Shown: positions 17,678-27,591, counted from the stretch's first letter. The stretch: DNA of 64,000 bases from Gilvimarinus chinensis DSM 19667 (GCF_000377745.1 NZ_KB898707.1:244482-308481); one strand, 5' to 3'. Numbers and translations: made by a program. The notes: generated from the sequence alone by a model not told the origin.

Positions 17678-18262
17678 ATGCTATCGATCTCAGCGTTCTT
17701 TAAAAGTTTATTAATCATTGTGATTGCAGCCTTCCTGGCGGGAGGGCTGTTTATTTATTCAGGACTTTATCCGATTGGAGCCGATACCCAGCACCACCCA
17801 ATTACCTATTGGTTATTAGAAACGCTGCGTGAAAAATCCATCGCCCGCGCTGCAAAGGGAATTAAAATCCCAACAGACCTGGAATCCGCTGACCGGCTAT
17901 TGGCTGGTGGAGCCGATTACAATGACATGTGCACAGGATGTCACTTGAAGCCGGGTAGAACAGATAGTGATTTTACCATTGGCCTGTATCCCTCACCTCG
18001 AAACCTGAGCAGCTCAGCTGACGGGAGTATCCATAGCCAAATCGCAGAGCCGACCAGTAATGAGGCTATTCGACGACAGTTTTGGATTATAAAACATGGC
18101 ATTAAAGCGTCCGGCATGCCTGCGTGGGGACCAACACACAATGAAGAACGCATTTGGAATATGGTGGCGTTCCTGCAGAAACTTCCGAGCTTATCTAAAT
18201 CAGAATATCAAATATTGACGGCAAGAGGAGATGTAAACGATACACACGGAACATCACATTAG
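17678..18262 (+). CDS. Membrane-anchored c-type cytochrome
   Basis: A 194-residue protein with one N-terminal membrane anchor (residues 8-30) and a single haem-binding CTGCH motif in DYNDMCTGCHLKPG. A C-terminal methionine in GIKASGMPAWGP is the likely sixth ligand. It resembles class I cytochromes found in copper-resistance clusters. It may pass electrons during Cu(I) oxidation; this is inferred from context. Confidence 0.85.
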   Translation: MLSISAFFKSLLIIVIAAFLAGGLFIYSGLYPIGADTQHHPITYWLLETLREKSIARAAKGIKIPTDLESADRLLAGGADYNDMCTGCHLKPGRTDSDFTIGLYPSPRNLSSSADGSIHSQIAEPTSNEAIRRQFWIIKHGIKASGMPAWGPTHNEERIWNMVAFLQKLPSLSKSEYQILTARGDVNDTHGTSH

Positions 18263-18435
18263 CGCACCCGAAGTAAATTACTTTAGAAAGCCTTATTTAT
18301 CTAACTAATTGTATTTTTTACAAGACCGCCATGAGGTTTTCGGGATTTACTCTCGCCACCTTATCATTTCAACGAGTATATTCGGCATTTGTTTTGCTTA
18401 ATTGACTGTCAAATTCAAATAGCTAGGAGGCAATT

Positions 18436-19167
18436 TTGAGCAAGATCGCTACTCTCTACAGAATGCATACAGATGAGCATATATGCCCTTTCGGTCTGAA
18501 ATCACGCGACCTACTTAAGCGGAAGGGCTATGAAATTGAGGATCATCTTCTTACTTCAAGGGAAGAAACAGAGTCCTTTAAAAGGGAGAATAATGTCAAG
18601 ACAACACCGCAAACATTTATTGATGGAGAGCGAATTGGCGGCTATGATGATCTCAAAGAGTTTTTTGGCAAGACGGTAGAATCCGCCGAAGAGACAACAT
18701 ATAAACCGGTCGTAGCCATTTTCGCCATGACATTTTTGATGGCTTCTGCCCTGGCTTGGCGTCAACTCCAGAGCTTCGAAGTTATTTTTATTGTTGAGAC
18801 TTTCATAGCTTTGAGCATGTGCGCCCTGGCTATCCAAAAGCTTCGTGATCTAAGCGCTTTCTCCCTACAGTTTATCACCTACGATTTATTGGCGATGAGG
18901 TTTGTTCCTTATGCCTATATCTATGCGGTTTTTGAGGCTTTTTCAGGTATAGGAATGCTGAGCGGAACAGCCCCTTGGCTTTTTGCACCACCTGCATTAT
19001 TTATCGGTACTATTGGCGCGATTTCTGTATTTAAAGCCGTTTATATCGACAAGCGAGAGTTAAAGTGTGCCTGCGTGGGCGGCAACAGTAACGTTCCATT
19101 AGGATTCATATCATTAACAGAAAATTTAATGATGATCGCAATGGGGACTTGGATGTTACTCAAGTAG
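18436..19167 (+). CDS. Glutaredoxin-like domain fused to MauE/DoxX-type membrane domain
   Basis: A 243-residue protein. Residues 1-80 form a glutaredoxin fold (YRMHTDEHICPFGLKSRDLL with a single Cys, then KTTPQTFIDGERIGGYDDLKEFF). The rest has four membrane helices of the MauE type with CACVGG near the end. It starts with TTG after AGGAGG. MauE-like proteins help disulfide or metal-centre maturation; here it probably supports the periplasmic copper proteins. Confidence 0.8.
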   Translation: MSKIATLYRMHTDEHICPFGLKSRDLLKRKGYEIEDHLLTSREETESFKRENNVKTTPQTFIDGERIGGYDDLKEFFGKTVESAEETTYKPVVAIFAMTFLMASALAWRQLQSFEVIFIVETFIALSMCALAIQKLRDLSAFSLQFITYDLLAMRFVPYAYIYAVFEAFSGIGMLSGTAPWLFAPPALFIGTIGAISVFKAVYIDKRELKCACVGGNSNVPLGFISLTENLMMIAMGTWMLLK

Positions 19168-19211
19168 TAACTCAACAACACAAGCCAATCATTTCAACCT
19201 TGGAGGATGCC

Positions 19212-19724
19212 ATGTCGAATTACGTTAGATTTGGACTGATGATTGCCACTTCAGTCGTGGTTATGTTTTGTTTAAAGTACCTAAGCACCTACGAAGTTAA
19301 CCATGTGTTTTACAGTGAAACAAGAACATACATGGCCCTAATGATGGGGGCGGCGATGACGGTAATCATGCTTAGCTTCATGCTGTCCATGTATAAAAAG
19401 CAGAGAGTCAATGCTGGAATTTACTTAGGTAGCGTTGTGGTATTTATAGCTGCCTTATTTCTTCTCCGCTCTCAAACGACAGTACAAGACTCCTCGTACA
19501 TGCGATCAATGATCCCACATCATTCCATTGCCATATTAACAAGTGAGCGTTCTGAAATTACAGATGTTCGTGTGCGAGAGCTGGCTGATGGAATTATAAA
19601 AGCCCAACGCAAAGAAATTAAAGAAATGGAGTGGCTTCTTGACGACATCTCAAAAAATGGTAAAGCAACAACTGAATTACAGGCGCGAGATCGGCCGATT
19701 CCAAACTTTGAAGGTAAACTTTAA
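19212..19724 (+). CDS. DUF305 membrane-anchored protein
   Basis: A 170-residue protein with three hydrophobic helices followed by a DUF305 segment: SSYMRSMIPHHSIAILTSER and ADGIIKAQRKEIKEMEWLLDDI. The PHH motif is the family hallmark, and DUF305 proteins are frequent in copper islands. The start is ATG 19212, preceded by TTGGAGGATGCC; the longer upstream ORF overlaps the previous gene. Confidence 0.85.
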   Translation: MSNYVRFGLMIATSVVVMFCLKYLSTYEVNHVFYSETRTYMALMMGAAMTVIMLSFMLSMYKKQRVNAGIYLGSVVVFIAALFLLRSQTTVQDSSYMRSMIPHHSIAILTSERSEITDVRVRELADGIIKAQRKEIKEMEWLLDDISKNGKATTELQARDRPIPNFEGKL

Positions 19725-19742
19725 ATTCTGTATATCTTTTTA

Positions 19743-19776
19743 CCTCATCAATGGCGTTTAAGCGTCATTGGTGGGG
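19743..19776 (+). terminator. Stem-loop after the copper operon
   Basis: Arms 19743-19756 and 19763-19776 can form 14 RNA pairs (three are G-U) around a 6-base loop, just after the DUF305 stop. No clear T-run follows, so termination is uncertain. Confidence 0.35.
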
Positions 19777-19813
19777 AACAGATTATCAAAATCACACGAT
19801 ACACTTAATTAGC

Positions 19814-20338
19814 TCATAATTTATTAGTAGCAGCCCTATCGGGCCAGATCTTGTTCCTAGCATTATTAATCTCTCGATCGACCTCACAAGTCCGTAAAGG
19901 CTGTGAGGCACCTTTCAGACCGCTAAGGAGCTGCTTAGCGTCCGCCTCAGGGTTAAGCCATTGATGGAGCTGATCGTCATCTAAGCCCAGCGGCATCCTG
20001 TGATGAATGTGCTTGAAATCATCGGAGGCCGGCTGGGTGATGATCGAGCACGACCATACCTGGTCTTGCCAGCAATCCCAGATAGCGGCGAGTTTCAGGA
20101 CGTCGTCGGTGGTGATGTAATACGGCTGCTTGCCATCCGATCGGGTTTCCCACTCCACAAAACCAGCAGCCAACACTGCACCCCTACGGTGCCGTACCGC
20201 CCCCCTGAAGGCCCGGCTGCTCAGTACGGTCTCAATTTTCGCATTGAACATGCTAAATGCCTGATTAGGCGGGTCTGGCGACCAGTGCGGGTGCAGCCAC
20301 CATCGCATTGGTCCTAGAGTATAACCTTGCTCAGCCCT
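19814..20338 (-). pseudogene. SOS-response-associated peptidase (SRAP/YedK/HMCES-like), 5' truncated
   Basis: About 175 codons match an SRAP protein, which shields abasic sites in single-stranded DNA: MRWWLHPHWSP, NAKIETVLSSRAFRGAVRHRRGAVLAAGFVEWE, QPYYI and HHRMPLGL. The first part of the family, including the catalytic Cys2 in the MCGR start, is missing. The frame instead runs into the KfrA-like remnant. It is therefore presumed non-functional. Confidence 0.8.
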
Positions 20339-20366
20339 GCAATCGCTTATTGGCCTTTTCGAGGGG

Positions 20367-20717
20367 CTAGGCTTCGATTCGAGTTCCTGTGTTGTCTTGC
20401 GCGGAGTGGTCAGAGAGTTCATTGAGCTGGTTCTCATAGTGGCTTTTGTCCTCATCAATAATGCGCTGGGCCTCTTCTTGTAAATGTGATATCAGGCGTG
20501 CAACGAGCTCCTTGATGGGCGGGCTTAACAGTGTCTCATCCCCCATCCGGGTGGACGCTTCTTCCTCCAGTTCTTTGAAGTGGCGATAAATGGTCTATTT
20601 GGAGCCGATGTTACCGAGTTCAATATGTACAGCGTCAGTGGAGGGATTTTCTCCCCTGGCTAGAACAATCTCACGGGCCTTCGCCACCAATGCTTTGTTA
20701 ATACCGCCACGGGCCAT
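20367..20717 (-). pseudogene. KfrA-like DNA-binding protein remnant with internal stop
   Basis: From ATG 20717 (preceded by GGAGGAAAACCCG) the frame reads MARGGINKALVAKAREIV and continues as a KfrA N-terminal DNA-binding domain. Codon 41 is TAG (20595-20597) inside the expected SKTTIYRHFKEL-type helix. The same frame then continues for 75 more family-like codons to a TAG at 20367-20369. KfrA proteins are plasmid DNA-binding coiled-coil regulators. The early stop and short tail mark it as broken. Confidence 0.7.
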
Positions 20718-20719
20718 CG

Positions 20720-21150
20720 GGTTTTCCTCCTGTCTATTTCGTACTGTAATACGTATTATTTAGGTCGTGTCCGAGGCTTGGTATGGGGTAAATCTGACAG
20801 AGAATAATAGTGGTTTATCTGATGCTGGAACGTTGTTTGCTCAAGCCGACGCCAAAATCTGTACAGGTACAGATCTTTCCAGGCCAAGCAAGTCATGAAG
20901 AGGTTGCTGCAAACCGCTAACCGAGTGAGTCTCTCCCTGATCTCAAATCCCATGACCTTCAAGGTGATGTATGGCTCTACTCCACACGACACAGAAAGAT
21001 GACCTCGACTTCGAATGCCTCTCCGCTCTACAAGAAAACCATCGACTACGGCCTGCTGAAGGCGGCTAACTGACCGTGACAGCCAAAAGCGCGGCTACGT
21101 AAAAGGGAAAGGAGTTGTATTTCCTGAACGCTTGCTAGTAAACTCAACCG
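20720..21150. other. Gene-free stretch between remnants and the czc module
   Basis: About 430 bp with no convincing gene on either strand. It contains a perfect 8-bp palindrome ATCTGTAC-AG-GTACAGAT at 20857-20874, which could be an operator. The 8-base spacing between CTG and CAG does not fit the standard LexA box. The remainder looks like decayed sequence between rearranged modules. Confidence 0.5.
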
Positions 21151-21151
21151 T

Positions 21152-21490
21152 ATGAAAAAACGCTCTCTGATCCTGTTTTTAATGCTGCTAGCTGTCGCGA
21201 ACCTCGTATTCGCAGCGGACTGGCATGAGCGAGTAACAGGAGATGAGTCCGCGTTGGAATATTTGGCCAATGCTGAGGGTAAACTCGGCACCGATCGCGG
21301 CAATCACTCTCACCCTCCAGGGGGGAGCTGCGTTCACAGCCATAGCTGCCATGCCCATTCCCATCTGTTTTTTGTTGAAACCAGTGGATATGGGCCCGAT
21401 TTACCCTCCGCACCTCGTTGGCGAGCTGAAGACCTGCCTTTACCTCCACAGCACTTTTTGGCACCTGATGTGCCCCCCCCCATTGCCTAA
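21152..21490 (+). CDS. Small exported His-rich protein, CzcI-like
   Basis: A 112-residue protein with a signal peptide (LILFLMLLAVANLVFAADW). A His/Cys cluster (NHSHPPGGSCVHSHSCHAHSHLF) is followed by a Pro-rich tail. Proteins of this size and composition often precede czcCBA and are called CzcI, a proposed periplasmic metal sensor. It lies 96 bp before czcC in the same direction. Confidence 0.65.
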   Translation: MKKRSLILFLMLLAVANLVFAADWHERVTGDESALEYLANAEGKLGTDRGNHSHPPGGSCVHSHSCHAHSHLFFVETSGYGPDLPSAPRWRAEDLPLPPQHFLAPDVPPPIA

Positions 21491-21586
21491 TTTCATGCAC
21501 TAGAGATCCTCTGTCGGTTTTTGCTCGGCACCTTGCCCTATGCAGAACGGCACATTTCTATCACTGAAAATTCAGGCAGGTAATGC

Positions 21587-22951
21587 ATGTTTATTTCTTT
21601 ATTAACTCTCTCTTCTCAGAGGAGAGGGATACTAGCGGTCTGGGCTTTGCTATTGGTCATGACTGCCACGCCCGCTGTGGCGGAGCCGATGCCTCTTTCA
21701 TTAAACGAAGCATTGGCCTACACATTGGAGCGCCATCCCGAGCTGGCGCAGTTTTCCTACCGTCGGCGCGCCGCAGAGGCCCGGGAGCTCCAGGCAGGTT
21801 TGATCCCCAACCCGGAACTGGCCGTTGAAGTGGAAAACATCGGCGGCAGCGGCCGCTTTGCCGGTACGGACTCGGCCGAAGCCTCGCTGGTGCTGAGCCA
21901 ACTGATCGAATTGGGCGGTAAGCGCGGACAGCGCGAGGAGGTCGCCCGCTACCGTACCGATCTGGTGGACAGCGAATACCAGCAAGTCCGCTGGCAAGTG
22001 CTCGCGGAAACCGTACGCCGCTTTCTCGGGATAGCCGAAGCCCAAGAACAGATCCAACTGGCTTCACTGTCGCTAGAATTAGCAAAAGAAAGCAGGGAGA
22101 CTATCCGTAAGCGTACGCAAGCGGGAACAGCCAGTGACGCTTCTCTTCAACGCTCGGCCATTTTGGTCACACGTGCGGAGCTCGCCGTAGACTCTGCCCA
22201 TCAACAACTGGCGTCTGCGCGGGTGGCGTTGGCTGCTCAATGGGGCGAGAGCGAACCGAATTTTGAGCAGGTTCACGCCGATTTGTACCAACTTGTGGAG
22301 CTGCCTGATTTTAATCAGATCCGTCGCCAGCTAGAAAATGCGCCGCAACTATCTCGCTATATCACCGAAAAACGCCTACGCGAGGCGGAATTGCAGTTGG
22401 CACAAACTCGGGGTCGGCAAGACCTTCGAATCGGTGTGGGCGTCAAGCAAATGCAAGAAACCGACGATCACGCTTTTACTCTGAGCCTGTCCATGCCTAT
22501 TGGAGTCAATGACCGTAACCAGGGAGAGGTCCGGGCTCGACGTGCAGAATACGAGCAACTGGCACTGGAAGAGAAAACCACACGGGTACATCTTATGGCT
22601 CGAATTCAACGGCTTTATCAGGAGCTGGAGGTATTTCGCAGCACCGCAATTCGCTTGCGGGGCGAAGCTTTACCTTCTGCTCGCGCCGCTTTTGAGAGTA
22701 TTCGCAGAGGCTACCAAGAGGGTTTGTATAGTTACCTTGAGCTAGTCGATGCGGGACGGGAACGTCTGGCGGTAGAGAGTGATGCACTTAAAGCAGCTGT
22801 AAATTTTCACCAGACACTGGTGACTCTCGAACAGCTCACTGGCACGGGCCTAACCGGGCAATGGAGTCTGACTCCCAATTCAATCGATGGGGCCACCGAA
22901 CCCTATGAACCCCAACCCCGTTACATTAAAGAACAAACAGGTGAATCATGA
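21587..22951 (+). CDS. czcC: Outer-membrane efflux channel CzcC
   Basis: A 454-residue TolC-like outer-membrane factor with a signal peptide (VWALLLVMTATPAVAEP). It has two repeated coiled-coil halves (TLERHPELAQFSYRRRAAEARELQAGLIPNPEL and the later ARAAFESIRRGYQEGLYSYLELVDAGRERLAVE). It forms the exit duct of the CzcCBA cation efflux pump. It overlaps czcB by 4 bp (ATGA). Confidence 0.93.
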   Translation: MFISLLTLSSQRRGILAVWALLLVMTATPAVAEPMPLSLNEALAYTLERHPELAQFSYRRRAAEARELQAGLIPNPELAVEVENIGGSGRFAGTDSAEASLVLSQLIELGGKRGQREEVARYRTDLVDSEYQQVRWQVLAETVRRFLGIAEAQEQIQLASLSLELAKESRETIRKRTQAGTASDASLQRSAILVTRAELAVDSAHQQLASARVALAAQWGESEPNFEQVHADLYQLVELPDFNQIRRQLENAPQLSRYITEKRLREAELQLAQTRGRQDLRIGVGVKQMQETDDHAFTLSLSMPIGVNDRNQGEVRARRAEYEQLALEEKTTRVHLMARIQRLYQELEVFRSTAIRLRGEALPSARAAFESIRRGYQEGLYSYLELVDAGRERLAVESDALKAAVNFHQTLVTLEQLTGTGLTGQWSLTPNSIDGATEPYEPQPRYIKEQTGES

Positions 22952-24045
22952 AGTCGTTAGCATTTTTCTGGATTTTTGTGATGAGTATGGCGCTGCCTTT
23001 GTCTGGAGTCAGCATCAGAGTACAGGCTCAAGAAGCCGAACACAGCGATCACGAGCATGAGCAGACGCAAAAAGAGAAAACCCATAACGACGATCATAGT
23101 GAGCATGAGGACCACGAAGAAGGTCATGATGATCACCAAGACCACGGAGAGGACGAGGGAGCCCATGATGAAGCTGGCGAGGAAGCCCACGAGGAGCATG
23201 ATGAACATGGAGGACATGAAGAGCAAGGCGCCTCGATAGATCCCCAAACGCTAAGGGCGCTTGGCGCAGAAGTGAGTATCGCGAGTCCCGGAAGAGTGAG
23301 TCAAACCGTGTCTTTACCGGGTGAGGTCCGCCTGAATAAAGAGGCGGTGGCTCAGATCACCCCTCGCTACTCTGCGCAGATTGTCGATGTTAGCGCCCGA
23401 ATCGGCGATTCTGTCGCCGCAGGAGATACGCTGGCCATTGGTGAAAGCTCTCAGACCCTACAACGTTTCTCGCTCAAGTCCCTAATTCGCGGCACTGTCA
23501 TTGATCGTTCCGTAACGCTAGGTGAACATATCCAGCCTAGTGACGCAGCGTTCGTAGTCGCGGACCTTTCGACGCTCTGGGTCGATATTGCACTCTATCC
23601 ACGACAGATTGGGCTCGTAAAAAAGGGCCAACCGGTGCGCATTTCCACGACGTTCGGCCCCGAGCCTGTCAACACCCAGATCGACTATCTCGATCCCATT
23701 GTCAGCGAACAGCTGAGGAGCGGCCTGGCTCGAATTTATCTAGATAATGCCGCAGGCCAATGGAGACCCGGCATGTTCATTGAGGCGGAGGTGACTCTGA
23801 CCGAGACGGAAGCCGAAGTGGTGGTGCCTCAGACGGCGGTAATCAAGTATCAGGGCCGTCAGGTAGTGTTTGTAAAAGAGGGTGACAGTTGGCGCCCCAG
23901 GCCTGTCGTCCTAGGGGCAAGAGATCGAGATCAGGTGGTTATCCGGTCGGGCGTCTCCCCAGGTGAACAGTACGTCGCGAAAGGTGGCTTCACGCTGAAA
24001 GCGGATTTGCTCAAGAGCGAATTCGAATCGGGCCACAACCACTAG
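22948..24045 (+). CDS. czcB: Periplasmic adaptor CzcB with long metal-binding N-terminus
   Basis: A 365-residue membrane-fusion protein. After the signal peptide comes a stretch of about 65 residues of nearly pure His, Asp and Glu (residues ~30-95). Lipoyl and barrel-sandwich domains follow (LPGEVRLNKEAVAQITPRYSAQIVDV), and a C-terminal VVPQTAVIKYQGRQVVFV region. It links CzcA to CzcC. The acidic-His segment likely binds Zn, Cd or Co. Confidence 0.92.
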   Translation: MKSLAFFWIFVMSMALPLSGVSIRVQAQEAEHSDHEHEQTQKEKTHNDDHSEHEDHEEGHDDHQDHGEDEGAHDEAGEEAHEEHDEHGGHEEQGASIDPQTLRALGAEVSIASPGRVSQTVSLPGEVRLNKEAVAQITPRYSAQIVDVSARIGDSVAAGDTLAIGESSQTLQRFSLKSLIRGTVIDRSVTLGEHIQPSDAAFVVADLSTLWVDIALYPRQIGLVKKGQPVRISTTFGPEPVNTQIDYLDPIVSEQLRSGLARIYLDNAAGQWRPGMFIEAEVTLTETEAEVVVPQTAVIKYQGRQVVFVKEGDSWRPRPVVLGARDRDQVVIRSGVSPGEQYVAKGGFTLKADLLKSEFESGHNH

Positions 24046-24060
24046 TACTCGGAGGTTTTT

Positions 24061-27000
24061 ATGCAGGCGATAATTAGAGCGGCGTTGCAAAACCGGCTGC
24101 TGGTGGTAGTGATTGCACTGGCTTGTGTGATTGGCGGTTATGCCGCTTATCGTAGTTTACCGGTAGACGCTTACCCGGACATTTCCCCCTCATTGGTGCA
24201 GGTATTTGTTGAGACTGAAGGTCTCGCGCCGGAGGAAGTAGAAAAATATGTGACCTACCCTCTTGAAAGCTCCATGAATGGTTTACCGAAGCTAGACCAC
24301 GTCAGGTCAGTATCCAATTTTGGTCTATCGGTGGTAAACATCTATTTCGAAGATGGAACCGACATTTATTTCGCCCGACAATTGGTTAGCGAACGATTGC
24401 AACAGGCCAGAGAGGCCATTCCGGATGGATTTGGTGAACCGGTTATGGGGCCGATCACCACCGGCCTGGGACAGATTCTGTTTTATGTTCTGGAGGACAC
24501 CAGTGGCGAGTACAGCCGCACCGATATGCGAGAGATTCAGGACTGGATCGTCAAGTTCAACCTGCAGACGGTCAAAGGCGTCACCGAAGTACTGTCCATT
24601 GGCGGCAACGTCAAGCAGTTTCAGGTGCGCATTGATCCCAAGGCGCTGTTGCGCTATGACATCTCCTTGCCACAGGTCAAACGTCGGATCGAGGCGAACA
24701 ATGCCAATGCGGGAGCCCAGTTTATCATCCAGAATGACGAGCAATACATCGTTCGCTCTGTCGGCCTCGCAGAAAACCTGGATGACTTGCGTAACATTGT
24801 GGTCAAAAGTGTTGATGGAGTGCCGGTCTACCTGCACCAACTCGGCGAGCTAACTATTGGCGGTGAAATTCGTCGAGGGTTGACCACTAAGGATGGTAAA
24901 GGCGAAGCCGTGGTAGGTATGGTGCTCAAGCTAATTGGTGCCAACACCTCTAACGTGATCAGTGCCGTGAAGGAAGAGCTGACAACCATCAATGCTAATT
25001 TGCCGGAAGGTATTCAAGTCAGTCCCTATTATGACCAGGCGCAATTGGTCGAGGCTGCCGTCTCTACTGTGACCAATGCGTTACTCCAGGGTATTGTCTT
25101 AGTCGCAATCATATTACTCGTCTTTATGGGTGGGTGGCGCCCCAGTCTGGTGGTAGCCCTATCCATTCCGTTTTCGGTGTGCTTGGCATTGATTGCCATG
25201 AAATGGTTTGGGATTTCCGCAAACCTGATGTCTCTGGGCGGCCTAGCTATTGCCATTGGCATGATGGTAGACGGCGCTGTAGTCGTGGTAGAGAACATCG
25301 ACCGACTTTTGCGTGAATCGTCCTCGGATGAGTCACGCATGCACATTGTGGCGAGGGCCAGCCAGGCGGTAGCAAGACCAATACTCTTTGCCATAAGTAT
25401 CATCATAGTGGTGTTCTTGCCGTTGTTCAGCTTGCAGGGTGTTGAAGGTGCCACTTTCCGGCCACTGGCATACACGGTATCTCTAGCCATGATGGGCTCG
25501 TTGATCTTTGCATTGGTAGTGGCACCGGTGATTGCTTCGCTAATCATGCGCCGCCCAAAATCAACTCAGACTTCGGATGAGCCCGGTGGCCTTATTGGCT
25601 TGATCGCCCGGGGTTACCGACCACTCGTTCAGGGCGTTATTCGCAACCGCTGGATTGGTGTGACCATTGCAGTGGTGGTTCTGACAATCGGGGGCGTTAT
25701 CGGTCCACGCCTCGGCTCGGAGTTTGTACCGCGATTCAACGAAGGAGACCTATTGATCCGAGCTACTATGGCGCCCTCTATCTCGCTTGATAAAGCCAAG
25801 CAATCGATGACGCTGTTTGAACGTCAACTATTGGAGCGCTTTCCCGAAGTAACTCAGGTAGTAACCCGCATCGGTCGCGGTGAAGTCGGGGCACATGCTG
25901 ACCCAGTCAATAGTGCGGAAATCTTTGTCGGACTTAAACCCAAGGAGCAATGGAAGACGGCGAAGACACTGGACGGCCTATACTCTGCAATGAGTGCCGA
26001 GTTCGAAGATTTTCCTGGCACCAAGTTCAACTTTACACAGCCGATTGCAGCCGCTGTTGATGAACTGCTAACAGGCACGAAAGCCGAGCTGGCCGCTAAG
26101 CTATTTGGCGATGATCTGGAGGTTCTGGATCGTAAAGCCACGGAGATTGCCGAGGTCATGCGCCGAGTCTCTGGTGGAGAAGATGTCCAGAAAGACCAAG
26201 TGGGTGGTACGCCTCAAGTCCAAGTTCAGTTGGACCGGAAGGCTATAGCCCGCTATAACTTGAATGTGTCGGACGTGCAGGAAACCATCAGGGTTGGTGT
26301 AGGTGGCGAGAGCGCCGGTCAGGTATTCGAAGGTATTCGTCGCTTCGATATCTATGTGCGGCTGGCAGAGTCGTCAAGAGATAAAACCGAGGTTATTCGG
26401 GACCTAAAGGTTCGCAATGAACTGGGGCAGCAGATTCCTCTCAGTGAACTCGCCAGCGTGGAAGAAGTGGTTGGTCCACGACAGGTTACCCGGGAAAATA
26501 ATCAGAGATTTATCACCATTCAGGCCAACGTCCGCGACCGTGATATCGGCTCCTATGTGGCCGAGGCGGACCAGACGATTACCGAGCAGGTGGAGCTTCC
26601 ACCGGGCTACTTCCTGAAATGGGGCGGCCAATTTGAACTTCAGCAGCAGGCCAACAAACGCCTGATGGTGGTAGTTCCGATTACCTTGGCGCTGGTGTTT
26701 CTGATGCTATACGCAAACTTCGGTTCTTTGCGTAATGCTCTGCTGATCATGCTCAACATTCCCCTAGCTCTGGTCGGGGGTATTGTGTCACTGTGGTTGG
26801 CGGGGTTGAGTTTGTCAGTGCCGGCCTCTGTAGGCTTTATCGCCCTATTCGGCATAGCGCTTGAAAACGGTCTGGTACTGGTCAGTTACTTAAACGAGTT
26901 GGTGCGTGATGGCGTGCCCATGGCAAAGGCCTGTGTCCAGGGCGCAATGGCGCGCTTGCGCCCGGTCGTTATGACGGCCGTCACTACCGGCCTGGGGCTC

Positions 27001-27165
27001 GCGCCATTGCTGTTTGCCACAGGGACGGGCAGCGAAGTTCAGCGTCCCTTAGCGGCTGTGGTTATCGGCGGGCTGTTTACCGCCACCATTCTCACGTTGG
27101 TGATTCTGCCAGCTCTCTACCCTTGGTTCGCCGATCGCTCCAACGGCGACAACTCAACGTCTTGA
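24061..27165 (+). CDS. czcA: Heavy-metal RND efflux pump CzcA
   Basis: A 1034-residue inner-membrane RND transporter with the usual twelve membrane helices in two halves. Helix 4 carries SLGGLAIAIGMMVDGAVVVVEN, the HME-RND proton-relay motif; the DGAVVVVEN form resembles divalent-cation pumps (Zn/Co/Cd) more than the Cu/Ag pump CusA. GGQFELQQQANKRLM precedes the second membrane block. Substrate specificity is inferred from the motif and neighbours. Confidence 0.94.
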   Translation: MQAIIRAALQNRLLVVVIALACVIGGYAAYRSLPVDAYPDISPSLVQVFVETEGLAPEEVEKYVTYPLESSMNGLPKLDHVRSVSNFGLSVVNIYFEDGTDIYFARQLVSERLQQAREAIPDGFGEPVMGPITTGLGQILFYVLEDTSGEYSRTDMREIQDWIVKFNLQTVKGVTEVLSIGGNVKQFQVRIDPKALLRYDISLPQVKRRIEANNANAGAQFIIQNDEQYIVRSVGLAENLDDLRNIVVKSVDGVPVYLHQLGELTIGGEIRRGLTTKDGKGEAVVGMVLKLIGANTSNVISAVKEELTTINANLPEGIQVSPYYDQAQLVEAAVSTVTNALLQGIVLVAIILLVFMGGWRPSLVVALSIPFSVCLALIAMKWFGISANLMSLGGLAIAIGMMVDGAVVVVENIDRLLRESSSDESRMHIVARASQAVARPILFAISIIIVVFLPLFSLQGVEGATFRPLAYTVSLAMMGSLIFALVVAPVIASLIMRRPKSTQTSDEPGGLIGLIARGYRPLVQGVIRNRWIGVTIAVVVLTIGGVIGPRLGSEFVPRFNEGDLLIRATMAPSISLDKAKQSMTLFERQLLERFPEVTQVVTRIGRGEVGAHADPVNSAEIFVGLKPKEQWKTAKTLDGLYSAMSAEFEDFPGTKFNFTQPIAAAVDELLTGTKAELAAKLFGDDLEVLDRKATEIAEVMRRVSGGEDVQKDQVGGTPQVQVQLDRKAIARYNLNVSDVQETIRVGVGGESAGQVFEGIRRFDIYVRLAESSRDKTEVIRDLKVRNELGQQIPLSELASVEEVVGPRQVTRENNQRFITIQANVRDRDIGSYVAEADQTITEQVELPPGYFLKWGGQFELQQQANKRLMVVVPITLALVFLMLYANFGSLRNALLIMLNIPLALVGGIVSLWLAGLSLSVPASVGFIALFGIALENGLVLVSYLNELVRDGVPMAKACVQGAMARLRPVVMTAVTTGLGLAPLLFATGTGSEVQRPLAAVVIGGLFTATILTLVILPALYPWFADRSNGDNSTS

Positions 27166-27174
27166 GGTGACACC

Positions 27175-27516
27175 ATGCAAGAGATAAAAGCTTACATCAA
27201 AACGCGTAAACTGGAATCGGTCACTCTGGCGCTGCATCGCCTGGATGGCATTACCGGGATGAGCGTCTCCGAAGTCCGGGGTTTCGGTCGCAGCAAGGCG
27301 CAAAGCAGCGCCACGCACCCGATTGCGGGTGCGTCGGAGTTCTCCGAGCACGTGAAGGTGGAGATCGTGTGTCAGGCCCACCTTGCCGATGCCGTAGTGG
27401 AGCTGCTGAAAACCGAAGCCCATACTGGACTTAGAGGGGACGGCCGTATCTTTGTGAGCGATATCAGGCGCGCAATTCGCATTCAAGATGGTATCGAAGA
27501 CACCAACGTCGTCTAA
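27175..27516 (+). CDS. P-II-like protein of the czc operon
   Basis: A 113-residue protein of P-II fold: MQEIKAYIKTRKLESVTLALHRL, SEVRGFGR (T-loop start) and GDGRIFVSDIRRAIRIQDG are GlnB-like. The T-loop lacks the uridylylation tyrosine context of GlnB. It starts 9 bp after czcA, so it is in the operon. P-II homologues next to metal RND pumps are known and probably sense a ligand linked to metal stress. Confidence 0.85.
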   Translation: MQEIKAYIKTRKLESVTLALHRLDGITGMSVSEVRGFGRSKAQSSATHPIAGASEFSEHVKVEIVCQAHLADAVVELLKTEAHTGLRGDGRIFVSDIRRAIRIQDGIEDTNVV

Positions 27517-27525
27517 ACGTTGAGT

Positions 27526-27553
27526 AGCAGGGGTGCTAATTAGCACCCCTGCT
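27526..27553. terminator. Perfect 14-bp palindrome between PII and czcD
   Basis: AGCAGGGGTGCTAA is followed directly by its reverse complement. RNA would form a strong hairpin 9 bases after the P-II stop. No long T-run follows, so it may be a partial terminator or an mRNA end-stabiliser before czcD. Confidence 0.5.
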
Positions 27554-27591
27554 GCTCTTCACAAATTGTTTACTCTGAGAGGGGTCATCCC

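Noticed and set aside
20857-20874. LexA (SOS) box before the SRAP remnant
   Set aside because: The palindrome has CTG and CAG separated by 8 bases, not the 10 of the usual gammaproteobacterial LexA box, and the nearby SOS genes are broken.
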